DNA of 64,000 nucleotides from the NCBI RefSeq assembly GCF_023278565.1, contig NC_064679.1, positions 4,092,001 to 4,156,000 of the forward strand, written 5' to 3'. Position numbers and translations under genes: made by a program. The DNA is from Colletotrichum lupini (lineage: Eukaryota; Ascomycota; Sordariomycetes; Glomerellales; Glomerellaceae). Of this stretch, positions 34,733-46,264 are shown piece by piece; position 1 is the stretch's first letter, and every line of letters begins with the position of its first letter. The notes beneath the pieces are model-generated. The model did not search any database and had not been told where the DNA came from. It was given only the letters and a program-made list of their open reading frames with translations.

Positions 34733-37700
34733 ATGGCAGACAAACATGAATCAGAGCCGGCCACGTCAGGCACCAACAATAGCCCAGAACGAGGCAACTC
34801 GAGAGAGGTCGCGGAGCGGAGTCCAGATCGTCAGCAACCCCTTCACAATGGAGAAGTTGCGAACCACAAGAGTGACGCGCATCGTCCGCCTCGTCCATTA
34901 GCTTGTATTCCGTGTCGACATCGCAAGGCATGTCTATACTTTCCATGTAACTGGTCCGGGTTGTTCCAGGCAGTAGATGATGCGTCTGTCTTGAGTGAAA
35001 GTGAAGACAGCGTGTGATTCGCTCAAGCTTTACGCAGGCTTGTCGTAAGTTGCTGTCGAGGCAGTAGCATCAGGTCGCCTGCACGCCTGAGATGAGACCT
35101 AAGGGCATTGACTAACAGTGAACCGGCGATCTGGTATCGCACTTTGCAGGTCAAATGCGATCACAAAACTCCAGACTGCTCCCACTGTCTTAGGTTTGGG
35201 CTGCATTGCACCTGGCCTCAGAGCCGACACCCAACACAACGTCGAAGGCTGTAAGTCCTGATCACACAATCTACCTCAGTTCCTCCAACGTGTATCATGG
35301 TGATTCCTGGTGTCCACTGGGTTGCCTGTCTGATACTCCGAACATGGGGACTTTTATTAACGTAACTCCGGAAAAAGTCTATACAATCATTCCGCCAAGA
35401 GATTGGCTCAAATGGAGCTTTTAGTGGAGGAGGTGTTAATGAAGAGTCGACCCGCGACGATATGCCGGTCCAATGACGCAGCGCCGGTCGAAATCAAACC
35501 AGAACCAAATGTATCATCGCCAGACAATGCGCTCGACTCACCGGATTCTGCAGTCTCTGCTTCGACAACTGGACTGACACTGCTGTGTCGGAGCGCCACC
35601 GATGTGAATTCGCCGACTGGACAATCCGACAAGCATCCATCAATGCCTTCCAGCACCTCCACTGAGGGGATGGCGCATTATGTGAGGGCTCCTCATCCGC
35701 AAGTCATCTCCGCAACAGGTAAGTCGGGGACCCCCACACCATGTGAACACACATCCTTGTGTCGTTCACTGACATATAACGAGTTCCGGAAACTTGATCA
35801 TCACCAACATGGTAACAAACTGACGACTGTCCAGGTGCCTGCTCTCTGCTCTCACGTCAAGGTCTAGCACAGGTCGAACATCTGGTTGGCGACTCAAGAC
35901 TCACCGATGCATTGAACGACCTCCAGCATCAATTTCAAAGCCTGCACTCGGCTTCCTACCTGCAGCCTGAGGATACGAATAACCCACTGCCCGACCATCA
36001 AGTCGTTGCTGATTGCGTGAATGGTAAAGACGCCATCATAATGCATCTAAGTCGCATGATGAGGAACCAAATTTAATTAAAGTGAGCCGTAGGATACATG
36101 GCAACGACGAACATGAGCATCAGGCTGTTTCAGGAGTCTGAGATACAAACCGCCATGCGATCCTATTTGCTTGGGCAACGCATCGAAGACCCTGGCTGGT
36201 GGATGGCTGTAAACGTCATGCTTGCCTATACCCTTCGCAAACAAAGTCGCATGCGCAACAAGGCTGTCTACAAGAAATACATTCACAATGCTCTGGGCAT
36301 GATTCCCAATGTGCTCATTCGATCGCCTTCGCCATTGACAATCGGCTCGCTCCTATCCATGGTAAATTGAACGCGTCCTTCGTCTGAAGATTGCCCATAC
36401 TGAATCTTCCAGGTCCTATTCTATAAGTTCACGTTCGAAAACCATGTTGCCCAGTCTCTTTCGGGTCTCGCTGTTCAGCTTCTTCTGATGTCTGGCTATC
36501 ACCGTCCAGAAACCTTTCGCACAGCCTTCACTCCGTCTACTTTGAGCCCGTCAGATCGGCTTCATCGTCGTCGGCTTTTTTGGCAGGCTTATATTCTCGA
36601 CCATGACCTTATGCTTCGTATTGGCCAGCCCCCACTTATCAAGGATGAATTCTTACTCGACCTACCAGAAGAGTACCCAGCAGATGGGTATAGTATGTAC
36701 CACTTTCCTAATAACGCTTCTCTCAATTTCTTCTTGCAACAGGTCCGTCTAGCGAGGATACAAGGACGGATCTCGTCAGAGCTGTACTCAAGCGCCAAAG
36801 TCTCATCATCGGAGCTCGAGGCTCAGATTGTTCGTCTTGACTCTGAACTCGAAGAATGGAGGCGAGGCATCCCGGAGGTGATTCACCCTGAATGCTTCGA
36901 ATGCCTTATTGACGGAGACTATAGACGGATGGCTTGTCTTACGACACTGCACTTCACGTACTTTCAACTGGTGGTGGCGATTCATTCCGCAGCGTTCCGT
37001 CTTCCATACTTAGGGGATCGAGAAGGCATCCAACCCGACAATATCGGTCCTTCTCTGGCTCTCTGCGTCTCTGCCTCTCGAGCGGCAATTTCACTCCTTG
37101 GATATCATCAGACAGAACATCCGTACACACCGTAAGCCGCACTATCTTATAGCCAGCTGACCCGACCTAATAATGCGATCCAGATACCTCCTTTACCAGG
37201 TAGCTTGGTCCGCAGACGTTCTATTCGTCAACATTCTCCACAATAAGATGGCTTCCAGTGCCACGCAAGACCTTAGTCTTCTCAGCGCTGTGATCTCCTT
37301 CTTTCAGAAGTACGATCCAGATCACCAATCGGTCATATTGTATCAAATTATTCGTATCATGGTTGACGTCGCTTCTTCTATCCTGAATGACACTGCTGTC
37401 CTTGCGACAAACCCGCTCTCCATCGGTCCTACATCACATAATGCACAGGTTTCAATATTCGCGCCTATCGATGGCGTGCCAACTACAAGATCAATGACCT
37501 CTGAAGAGTATACCAGCTTTTCTTCAGCAGATACTACCGCCATGAAAACAACAGCCGCTGTCCAGCCGGGCAACATTAGCAGCAACTGCGACGCAGCAGT
37601 ATTCATTAGGGTTACCTCAGCGGCTGATATTGAACAGTACTCGCAGTTGGATGTGGTCAGCATGGCCAGCACAACAACACCCGAGGCTCCGTTCTTTGGC

Positions 37701-37802
37701 GGGGTTTTGGATGTGGCAAATTGGGGTTTGCCAATGGAGTATCATCCGCAACTTTGGCAATACCAGGAGATTCTGAACCACAGCCTTTCTGATCAGGATT
37801 AA
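34733..37802 (+). CDS. Zn2Cys6 fungal transcription factor (802 aa, 7 exons)
   Basis: Exons: 34733-34927, 35150-35250, 35402-35718, 35835-36023, 36093-36361, 36413-37131, 37184-37802; the sum is exactly 803 codons with stop. The binuclear zinc cluster is split by the first intron: CIPCRHRK before it, VKCDHKTPDCSHCLRFGLHC after it (six Cys). That intron uses a GC donor (AAG|GCATGT) and TTTGCAG acceptor. LAQMELLVEEV follows as a dimerisation-type helix. The middle region (LFWQAYILDHDLMLRIGQPP and flanks) is the fungal-specific transcription-factor domain. Such proteins are nuclear and often control adjacent metabolic genes; the natural targets here would be the divergent DJ-1 and the P450. No stop or frameshift is seen, so it may still be expressed. 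The intron before 35402 is the least certain. Confidence 0.85.
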
Positions 37803-38827
37803 CGTTACTACCTATATTCACCTGCGGGCCAGTTCTTTCTATTTCTTTCTATTCTTGATCCCGTGACTCTTACGCAACACGTTGAGTCATTGTCAGCATT
37901 AATTCTATGGGGCAACTTAATTAGAGTGAGAGAATATGAGACTAGTGGTAGCCTCTGGGCTTCAACAGTGGGCTACACACGCCCTCGTGGCGTTGACACG
38001 CGCCACAGGCGGGTCAGTGCTATAGTTGTGTGGCAGCGGGATACACTGAACATAGACGAATAAAAATCATTGCTGGTGGGAGACTGCACGTTTTGACAGG
38101 TTGGACACGGGAAAAACCCATATCAGATGAGCTTACTGAGTGGCACCCCCGGTTCATGTGCGTGACAAGTTAGAAGACAACAGCTGTTCAAGTGCTCATC
38201 CAGATTTCCAGAGTTCTTTCACCCTACCGGACTTCACCCCGCTATGTTGCAGCAGACAAGACGGTTGTGCTGGAGCAGAAAGCAGCCGGAATCGGTAGCT
38301 GCAATCACTTGCAGACCTTGAACAAAAGACCCCTACTGCAGTCAAATTCAGCCGGACGAGGTCCACCCTCTTTAACAACTCTCATCTACCGCTGAATGCA
38401 TCTCCTTTCTGGAAATACTTCTTCTCGATTGTGAGACTAACGTAATGTGTATTCAGTCAATGACTAGGTACTCGCCATCGATTCACTATCTCACGGCATA
38501 CCAGAACCCGTCACGTATCGAAAGAAGTTATCCAAGCGTAATCTCTTTTGCTACATATAGATGCACGTTCATTACTATCTTTTCCTCTCATATTGATTCT
38601 CGTCACTTTATCATGATCATCAAAGCCTCGATCTTTTTTGAACTCAGTTTGCTGGTGTAAGTATAAGACATTTTGCCTGACATTTGGAACATTTTGTCAA
38701 ATTTGTATTTATTTGAGGAATATCAAAATATGGAAAGAAAGAGATAAGCAGAAAAAGATGATCCCTGCTCCCCTGCGATCTTACAAGCATAGAGCCCCCG
38801 GGGAATTTTCATAGGCTGCCGCATTTA
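37803..38827. other. Intergenic region, no gene recognised
   Basis: About 1 kb after the transcription-factor stop. Short frames only. The stretch at 38690-38760 is AT-rich but not RIP-like. Confidence 0.45.
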
Positions 38828-38928
38828 ACTATAAGTTAAGTAGGCCGTAATAATCGGAAGTATAGGCTATAATTAGCCCCTGCGCAGTCGGCTATACGCC
38901 GAGGTCGAATTGGACTTCCAATCCGATA
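38828..38928 (-). repeat. LTR fragment of the Copia-type family
   Basis: Read on the minus strand from 38928, the sequence begins TATCGGATTGGAAGTCCAAT and continues through CGTATAGCCGACTGCGCAGG, closely matching the start of the LTRs at 22.8 and 29.7 kb. Similarity fades after about 100 bases and no second LTR or interior is nearby, so this is a truncated or solo LTR. It is only mildly mutated. Confidence 0.75.
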
Positions 38929-39014
38929 GTTAGATTAACTAGGAACCCTATCATAGCTGATGATATCCTTCCTCCTCCTTGATAGCCCTATAGGCAACCC
39001 TATCAAAGAAGAGC

Positions 39015-40631
39015 TCAGCAACTGAATCCCTCAGGTTCATTCACGTTGCTGCATCTATATCCTGTCGCAGAAATCGGGGGATCGACACTGATGTCGGTGA
39101 AGCTCATATTCTGTATCCGGACATCGTCACATCCGCCGTGAGCCCGACTGCATTGCAAGTAGGCGACGCGGCTTCCTTGGAGTGTGCCACGGAAGTTGGT
39201 GAAGCTTATGTTGGAGATATCGAACAAAGACGAGCTGCAATTGCCCTGCTGACCGTTGTAGGTGATGCATTGCATCACGTATATGGGAGCCTGTTCTGCG
39301 TCGTAAATGGTTACATTATCCCAACCTAAGGGAATAACAATTAGCTCCACCATCCTTGTCCCGGACGTCATGGGGATATTTATTTTGGATAGCTCTCCAT
39401 AAGGTAGCTTTCACTGGCTTCAACTTACTGAGATTCTTGGCATCTGAGTGGAAAAGTCAGCTCATTCTCAACTCGACGTTGTAGGAAGTCACGCCTTACA
39501 TCCTAAGCCACCGCCACCGCCATTTGGTGGATATCCGAGCTGCGTACCAGTCCACGTCTTGATGCGACCGGCATATCGAGATCCATGGGCCAAGACGTTT
39601 CTGACCGTTATGTTCTCGATGGCCTCAAACCGGCCAGCATACTGCCCAATGCTGCCAATAGCAACGCCCTGGCCGTCGTGGAATTCCACGTTTTCAATGA
39701 GAATGTTTGTAGAGTTAGCTTTGATCGCGATGCAGTCGTCTCCATTTTTGATTATCCAGCGACGAAAGTGGACATTATCCGAGAACATGGTGTTAGCCCC
39801 GTCGGTATTACGAGCCGGGTTTCTGTTGGAGCTTGTGTTGTTGACATAGATGTCTTGAAGGAGAACACGTTTGGACCGCGTGATTGTGACCGTCCTATTC
39901 CGAGAAGTTGATACAAGTCCACAAAGCTGTATAGAAGCAAAAGAACGGAACATTCTGGCAACTTACCACATTTGAGCCTGGACAAATCGAAGACCCTCAA
40001 AGACCGAGTCTTCAGCCCCGTCAAGCAAGAGAGCATGAGGTCGGTCTACTTCGAGTAAGACAGTTGCATTCGTCAACACCGTACAGAGCATGACTCACTG
40101 GGGTAATTCGACTCTCCATTGACCAAGTCATACCAAGTCTGGCCATTTCCATCAAACGTGCCATAGCCAAAGCCGTTCACATCGAGATGCTTTCCTCCAA
40201 GGACCCAGGCGGCGGTTTGATTTTGGTAGCCAATTGGCAGAGAATTCGCTAGCCAGTACGTTGTGTTCTTGCTCCACTGTATTTCAAGTCAATCTCTTAA
40301 CGTCAAAAGACTACGATAAACCACGCTCATCGTCACATACTAGCAAAGTCCCTTTGATATCAATCTTGACGTTGTTTAGATCAACAGTTTTCATGACTTG
40401 GCCGATGTGATACGTGACGTTCTCAAAGATGATATGTCCGTCAGTCTTGCACTTGTCAAAAGCAGCAAGGATGGCGGGCGTGTCATCAGAGCCGTTACCG
40501 TTGACAGGCACTACACAACGTGTAGACTTTTCCTGTCGTCGATCAAGACCTTGAACCGGACCAAGCTGAGCGAGAGCATTGGCTAAGCCAGCTACGAACG
40601 CCACTGTCGAGATGAATCGATTGAAGAACAT
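39015..40631 (-). CDS. Exo-polygalacturonase, GH28 (422 aa, 6 exons)
   Basis: Exons (minus): 40341-40631, 40099-40276, 39967-40045, 39500-39894, 39429-39443, 39015-39325. Introns run 53-103 bp; the fifth exon is only 15 nt and restores the family string YAKNL. The N-terminus is a secretion signal (FISTVAFVAGLANALA). GH28 active-site motifs occur in order: NTDG, GDDCIAIK, GQGVAIGS and RIKTW. Endo-enzymes have GHG at the third motif; GQG here and the long N-terminus point to an exo-acting galacturonidase that releases monomers from pectin outside the cell. NRT, NNTS and NSTN sites suggest N-glycosylation. A TATA-like element lies 82-90 bp upstream. Confidence 0.87.
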
Positions 40632-40712
40632 AGTGAGATGGTACAAGTAAGAGTTCAGTCGATGCTAGGTATGATGACAAAGTTTCTCGCATTTGTGGGT
40701 GAGGTAGACTTG

Positions 40713-40720
40713 AATTTATA
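40713..40720 (-). promoter_or_regulatory. TATA-like element of the GH28 gene
   Basis: TATAAATT on the minus strand, 82-89 bp upstream of ATG 40631, within a region without other features. Confidence 0.5.
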
Positions 40721-41840
40721 GATATCCTGAATTCCTGACGAAATACACGAAGCCCGGATGAGTCGACTATCAGAGTCTAATTCAATGTTCATGACTTTGA
40801 CAAGTGCCGAAATAACGAGTATCCATTCACCCGTGTACCAAAACGCATACATCGAAGGCCTCGGTCAGCCATGTACATCAAAGTCTAGACAGCTACAAGA
40901 CTAATTCATCGGAGCAAAAGAGAGCGACTCGGTCAAAGGGAAAAGAAAGGATTAGTGCAAATCCGGACGATCAACCTGTTGCCCATCCCCAAAGAGGGCT
41001 GAAAAGGCCGATTTGACCAATTTTGATGACTTAGCCCAGAAGTATTTGAAGGCTCGATTAGGATGTGAGTCCTACCCAGATACGAAAATAACTGCTTTGG
41101 CGTCAGTAAATCAGAACACGAAAGTTTTCCGTGACTTTACTTGAGCACAATTAACGGAAATGAATCCGTTGAAAGATGCAAAATGGTTCGCGGAATAAGT
41201 TCATCACAGTGTGTCGGGACTAGATACTCCATCGAATATTGTGGTAAGGAACGCCAATTATTTACCAAGAAAAGCTTCACTCGTCCTTCTTTGTACCGAG
41301 CCTTACTCTTTCCCTGCAGGGATCGAGCAAGCTTCCCCGCAAAAGCTCGTTCCCACGTAAAGGCTTGTTGGCAATGTAGAGTTGCGCGGTAAGGCAGGGG
41401 AGCAGGGGTCAGAATTTTAATTCTTACTCGCAACAGGCAAGTTTGGATGATGACACCTCGTCTAAGGAGGTGCAAGTCTTTTCGCACAGGTTAGCGTAGC
41501 TGCCCATATTAAGAATTGCAAAGGGCGACTAGCTATAGCGGGAGCATTGACATGGCCGGATTGCTTGGCGTGCGGTACCACTTCCTTTTCCCCGAGTTTC
41601 GGTCAAAGATCAGTATCGGATACCGACAGGACCCTAATCGTGGGTTGGAAAAGCAATCATTGATCTTAGATGGATGTGCACATCATAGAAGACGATGCGA
41701 TACCGACGAGATTCGGACACATGCTTGTTTATCTGACGGCGCCTCGATGCATCGGATCAGCCGTGACTCTAGTGAATCCTACCCCTGATTAAGCTTCGAT
41801 TTTCCTCACGCCAACCTATCGCTCGATACAGGATCACCAT
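40721..41840. other. Intergenic region, no gene recognised
   Basis: About 1.1 kb upstream of GH28. Frames are short and overlapping on both strands and carry no recognisable motif. Confidence 0.45.
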
Positions 41841-42215
41841 GTACTTCCGACGTCTCCTCCACATCATCTGGCTCTTCACAGTTGTGACAGCGAAGTGGAT
41901 CGTTCCGGGCGCCCGATGGCATGACACCGATGGAAACATCTTCAACGCCCACACTGGTAGGCTTGCCATTGATTAAGAGACTGGTAAGTTTTACTGGTTT
42001 GGGGAGTAGAAGGTTGAGTGGTAAGTTGAGGGCGGTGGAGTTTCCGTATATAGGTAGTTCTGACGATTTGGCAACGTGGACTTCGCCTACCTAGCAATGA
42101 CAAGCTGGTCATCGGGGCTGTCATGACTCCCAAAGCTATAATGACATAACTTTGCGAACATTCTCGAGAAAGATGTCTCGGCAAGACCCGAACCTTTTCT
42201 GGCTACACTGATTTC
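41841..42215 (+). pseudogene. Decayed GH43-type glycosidase relic (N-terminal part)
   Basis: From ATG 41841 the frame reads a short signal-like start (MYFRRLLHIIWLFTVVTA) and then WIVPGARWHDTDGNIFNAHTG, the opening of GH43 galactan-1,3-beta-galactosidase-like enzymes. In the same frame it continues, through TAA and TAG stops, into ETGKFYWFGE and VEGGGVSVY. It then shifts frame to SSDDLATWTS, and a further fragment (KMSRQDPNLF) follows. These match successive conserved blocks of the family in the right order, so this is a truncated, stop- and frameshift-bearing relic. The C-terminal half is absent. The decay does not look like RIP, since base composition is normal. Confidence 0.65.
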
Positions 42216-44712
42216 GATTCTTAGATATGGGGCCTGTCACGGATTGAAAACTAGTAATTCCTGATATGCGCGCACCGGGTATCTGTTCCTCTATTCTATT
42301 CTCTTGTTTGAGATATTGCTACCTGGCCCTGACTTCGTCGTAGTTGTTATAAGGGGAATACGGGGCATGGGGTGGAACTATAGCCTCGAAACGATAGACA
42401 CCGCTGTTAGTATTATCCTGCTCGAGAAGTTAGCGCCACAAAGACATGTAGCTTATCTTTTAACAGAAATTTGGTCGTAAAAGCAGTAATAGCCCCTTGC
42501 TGAATACAAAAAACGTCTAGATGAGACGCATTTTCATAGAAAGGCACTACCGTCGAAGTTTGGTACCACACAGCAGTAGCTCTTATACTCCGCCTCTAAT
42601 TGACTTTCTGGAATTAGAGCAGAGCACACTTATAATGGAGTGTTTAAAAAAGACTAGACTCCTCTCTATATAAGCTTGCGGTGGCGGATCAAGGATGAAT
42701 CTTTATCGACATAACGCGACCTTTCCCATGCGATTTCGGCTACCTCTTTGCTACCATCTACTGAGAGGACTGCTCACACATCCAGTTCCCGGTTCACATG
42801 ATCGACGTCACTTTAATAGTGGCTGAATCTCAATAAAAGTTTCGTGGTAGGGCCAGGGAACTTTCAAGCATACTTGATATAGAAAGGTCAAACGACAACA
42901 AACTCTTGAGCGGATACTAAACTCGACCGGGCTCATTGATGATAGGAATTGGTCAATGACAGAAGAATTGATACGTTGTTTCGAAACGTGGAGACAGGTG
43001 TTCCCTAACTACATCCGTCATAATACTAGACTGACAACGACGTAGTCTCACTAGGAAGTTCCTTTCATTCAACAGCAAAGCTCTCAAGGCTCATGAGCGA
43101 TTGCATTGCTGAGCTTAGGCGTACTGAGAAAAGTGCTGGCCTTATGCTGAAAGCACAGTGTCATGACCCTGGCCACACACTAGTATTTCCCTTCTTCTAG
43201 CCCTAGTTGCTGCAATAAGTTTAGAAAGTGCTGGAGGTAGACAAGCGCCTCGCCGCGTTGGAGTTCAGCCGCATCCATTACCAGCGTGTAACGTTCCAAA
43301 GACGCTACGGCCATTGTCTAATGAGGCTTTGATGTGGCAATGCTGCGTTGAACTCTCCCCGCGTTGTCCATGTGCAGTTTGCGTGCTCCACCACTGCCGC
43401 CAAATCTGGGCGCCGCGTTTCAGACGCGTCAGGCCCTTTGCTAGTTGAGGGAATGGTTTCGAGTGTGAACGCTTCCTCAATAACTGACAACTTATGAGGA
43501 AGTTGCGGAAATCATGGCAATCCTCTTCACGAGCGTTCTAAGACTTTCATAGCCAACTACTCTTGATTGTGGTGATGTCTGAATATCAATGATGCCTCCA
43601 GACACTGGGTGCATCATCTGATCGTGAGCATTCAGAACGTTACCACTCCATCCCTCACAGCACAGCCTTCCATATCATCACTTCATGTCTAGAGAAATGG
43701 TTTTGAGCCGTATCTAGTGCAGGTCTGCCAAGAGAGATGTTGTTTAGTCTGAGCTAAGGGGTTTTATGGGTTTCGCTGAAGTTACTGCGATCTATCTCTT
43801 CTTTCGCAAAGGGTATGCGAACAATACGACGCAAATGCCGCCTTGTCGTTCCTGCGAACACGAGTCTATTAATGTGGCCTTATTCGGGAAAGTGCAAGAA
43901 CAGACTGATGTGACGCATGCAAGGTACACTAACGATAGTGCAGCTTTATCTTTGTCCGCTAACAAACCTCGCAGTGCATTCCAACCTAAGGTAGTCTCGG
44001 ATATACCCATCGGCCTAGTTTGCATTAACCTGGTGCGGTTTTTGGTAAACCCATACAGCTATGTTGTTGGGCTTTAAGGCTTCACAAGCTATCAGCCTTC
44101 CGAAAGCGCTGATGGGTAATGGCTGGTGGCCAGCATGTTTTCCCACCGACAGATACTCAAATTGAAACCACTTACTGTCTACCGTCATGGATCTAGAGTA
44201 CTGAATGGAATGATACACAATGAAAAGAAAGTTTGGCATGTTTAAAATGAAACCTATGAAACAGAGTCAAAAACGAGTTCAAGTCACACTCTAATAGGAA
44301 ACAGATGAACTCAAGTCTAGATTAAAGCATTATATCCGGTGCTGTTCGGTAGAGGCTGGCTTTTGGTATAACCAAGGTTCTGTATTATCCGGCCAAGCAA
44401 CAGTATCGCTCCAATGATGCCTTTGGCATGAGAAAGGACGTAGACAAGACTGGGAGAGTAGCCGATGGCGAGAACCATATTATACAGCCAAAGCGCCTTA
44501 AGTTTACATGTACCAATTTATCTTACTCCAGGTATGCAATCAGTGTTATTCAACTTATAAGCCTTCTTAAAGACCTTGATCTACGCGTTTTGATGCTGAA
44601 CGTTTTTCAAGAATGTTATCCTGTTGCTAGCAATTTATGCTTTCATAAGAATCCTCAGCTGTCAAGGAGCTCATGTGATAGCACCGAGCTGTACCTGTAG
44701 GCCAACAAAAGC
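42216..44712. other. Long interval without a supported gene
   Basis: About 2.5 kb. A protein-like stretch occurs on the minus strand at about 43200-43500: one frame reads SVIEEAFTLETIPSTSKGP and an overlapping frame reads MAVASLERYTLVMDAAELQR. It may be the tail of a decayed gene, but the frames do not join. Otherwise nothing is recognisable. Confidence 0.35.
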
Positions 44713-45695
44713 TCAAGTAACAAAGCTCGACTGATAGTTGTCTTGAGCAAATGGTTCCTCTCCTCTTTCTATCCGCCATCGATTTGTCGCCTCTAACGGC
44801 CCCGGCAATCCCTTGAACAACCACCCCCATTTCCTCATAAACCCTTCCGACATCTCCCATCCCGAGATATCCCAAGTCGGCGACCACGCAATCATACCAC
44901 GTCGTTCCATTTCATCATCAGGAAAGCCCTCATATAGTCCCCCGACGCAGTCTGCCCACAGGTCGTCCTCATCAAAAGTGCCAGCGGCCTGGATCAAACT
45001 ATCTCGCGCCTGCGGACAAGGAAACATATCGATCCAGTCACTGTGAAGCACTGTCTGTTGAGTGATAGTGGGTAGGAGTGTTGAGGGGAGAAGTCCAGGG
45101 TTGTTAGGGTAGGGAACGACGTGGAAGATTTCTTCTGCGCAGTCTAGGGGTGTGGTGAGGATGTCTGAGATTAGGGTGCGGTTGGCGGCCATGGCGCGTA
45201 CGGCGTTGTATTGGAGGAGTGTGATGAGGTGGTCTGGGCAGAGGGGGAAGATGATGTGGAGTTGGTTCTTCTTAGATCTCTCTGGTAGAAGGGGATTTCT
45301 TGCGTTATATAGATGTTTGACACGGGATGCTGGGACTGTGGAGAAGGATTCCTGCTTGATATCCCAACATTCTACCACAGCTTCTGATTTGATGAGTGAT
45401 TTGGCTGCGGCATCGACTGCTTCGGATTTGTTTGCTAAGGCTTTACGTTTGCCTACTCGGCTGTTAATTTCGATAACTGAGTAATACCTGGCGTGAGCCT
45501 CGCTTACGGTATGCTCTTGTGTTGAGTCTAGTCTGTGCTTTTCTTCTTGCTGCGGCATTTGTGGTCCCTGTCCAGTCGTCTTGTCCACTTGTCGCCTAAA
45601 TCCGGTGAGCAAGGCCTATCATGATATGTCCGAGCGGCACGTACCTCGGCCAACTGCGGCATGGAGGAGAGTTCAATGCATGGTGCCGTTGTCAT
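44713..45695 (-). CDS. bZIP transcription factor with DUF3425 C-terminal domain
   Basis: The first exon is 45645-45695 (MTTAPCIEL...QLAE), followed by intron 45596-45644 (GTACGT donor, TTTAG acceptor). The second exon, from 45595, encodes DDWTG and a basic region, RRKAQTRLNTRAYRKR, the bZIP DNA-contact signature. The remaining frame to the stop at 44713 carries the DUF3425 domain (HLITLLQYNAVRAMAANRTL, SDWIDMFPCPQARDSLI, WEMSEGFMRKWGWLFKG), typical of fungal AP-1-like stress or metabolism regulators. The join between basic region and the rest (about 45440-45520) is unresolved: the obvious GTAAGC...TTAACAG intron of 47 bp gives the wrong phase, and the in-phase alternative would be a 31-bp intron. 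The gene may therefore carry a one-base frameshift. It is divergent from the SDR gene at 46265. Confidence 0.72.
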
Positions 45696-46264
45696 CGTGA
45701 TTCTATCGGACCACGAAACCGGTGATGAACGATGCAAATTCCCTGAGGATCATGTAGGATGCTCGAAATCACGAGTCTGGCGCTCGGGAACGGGGGAATC
45801 GATGTCGACCATGTCAGCAATTGAGGCACAGACAACAGAGGCTAGTTGATGCTTTGATGAGATATCATTGGTCAGTCCACCAGATACCAACTCGAGCCGG
45901 TCAAGTGTCATGCAACCTGCTCACCTCCATGGCTGACAACTAGGAAGCCCCATATTTTATGCAGCTGGCTCACTTCCTCGGTCAGCATTTTCCTATTGGT
46001 CCATCAACTCACCCTCAACCCGGATATTGCATGATTGGTTATCGATCATGCAGGTTGCTCACAACGCTTGATACCTGCAAGAAGATCCGAGATCCAAGTA
46101 TCCTGGAAATTGAGCAATCGAATGGATATAAATATGGCAGCACCGACGCAGAGTCTTTGTGTCGTCCAGATCATACAATTCAATCAAACACATTATATCA
46201 CCTCCTTCTTACCATCATAACTCCATAACCCATACCTCAACTTCACCAAGGGCTCTTTTGCAAT
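45696..46264. promoter_or_regulatory. Divergent promoter between bZIP and SDR genes
   Basis: 569 bp with no gene. On the SDR side, TATAAATA at 46127-46134 lies 131 bp before ATG 46265. Several TCAGC/GTCAGC-like strings occur (for example at 45982), but no convincing bZIP palindrome is seen. Confidence 0.5.
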
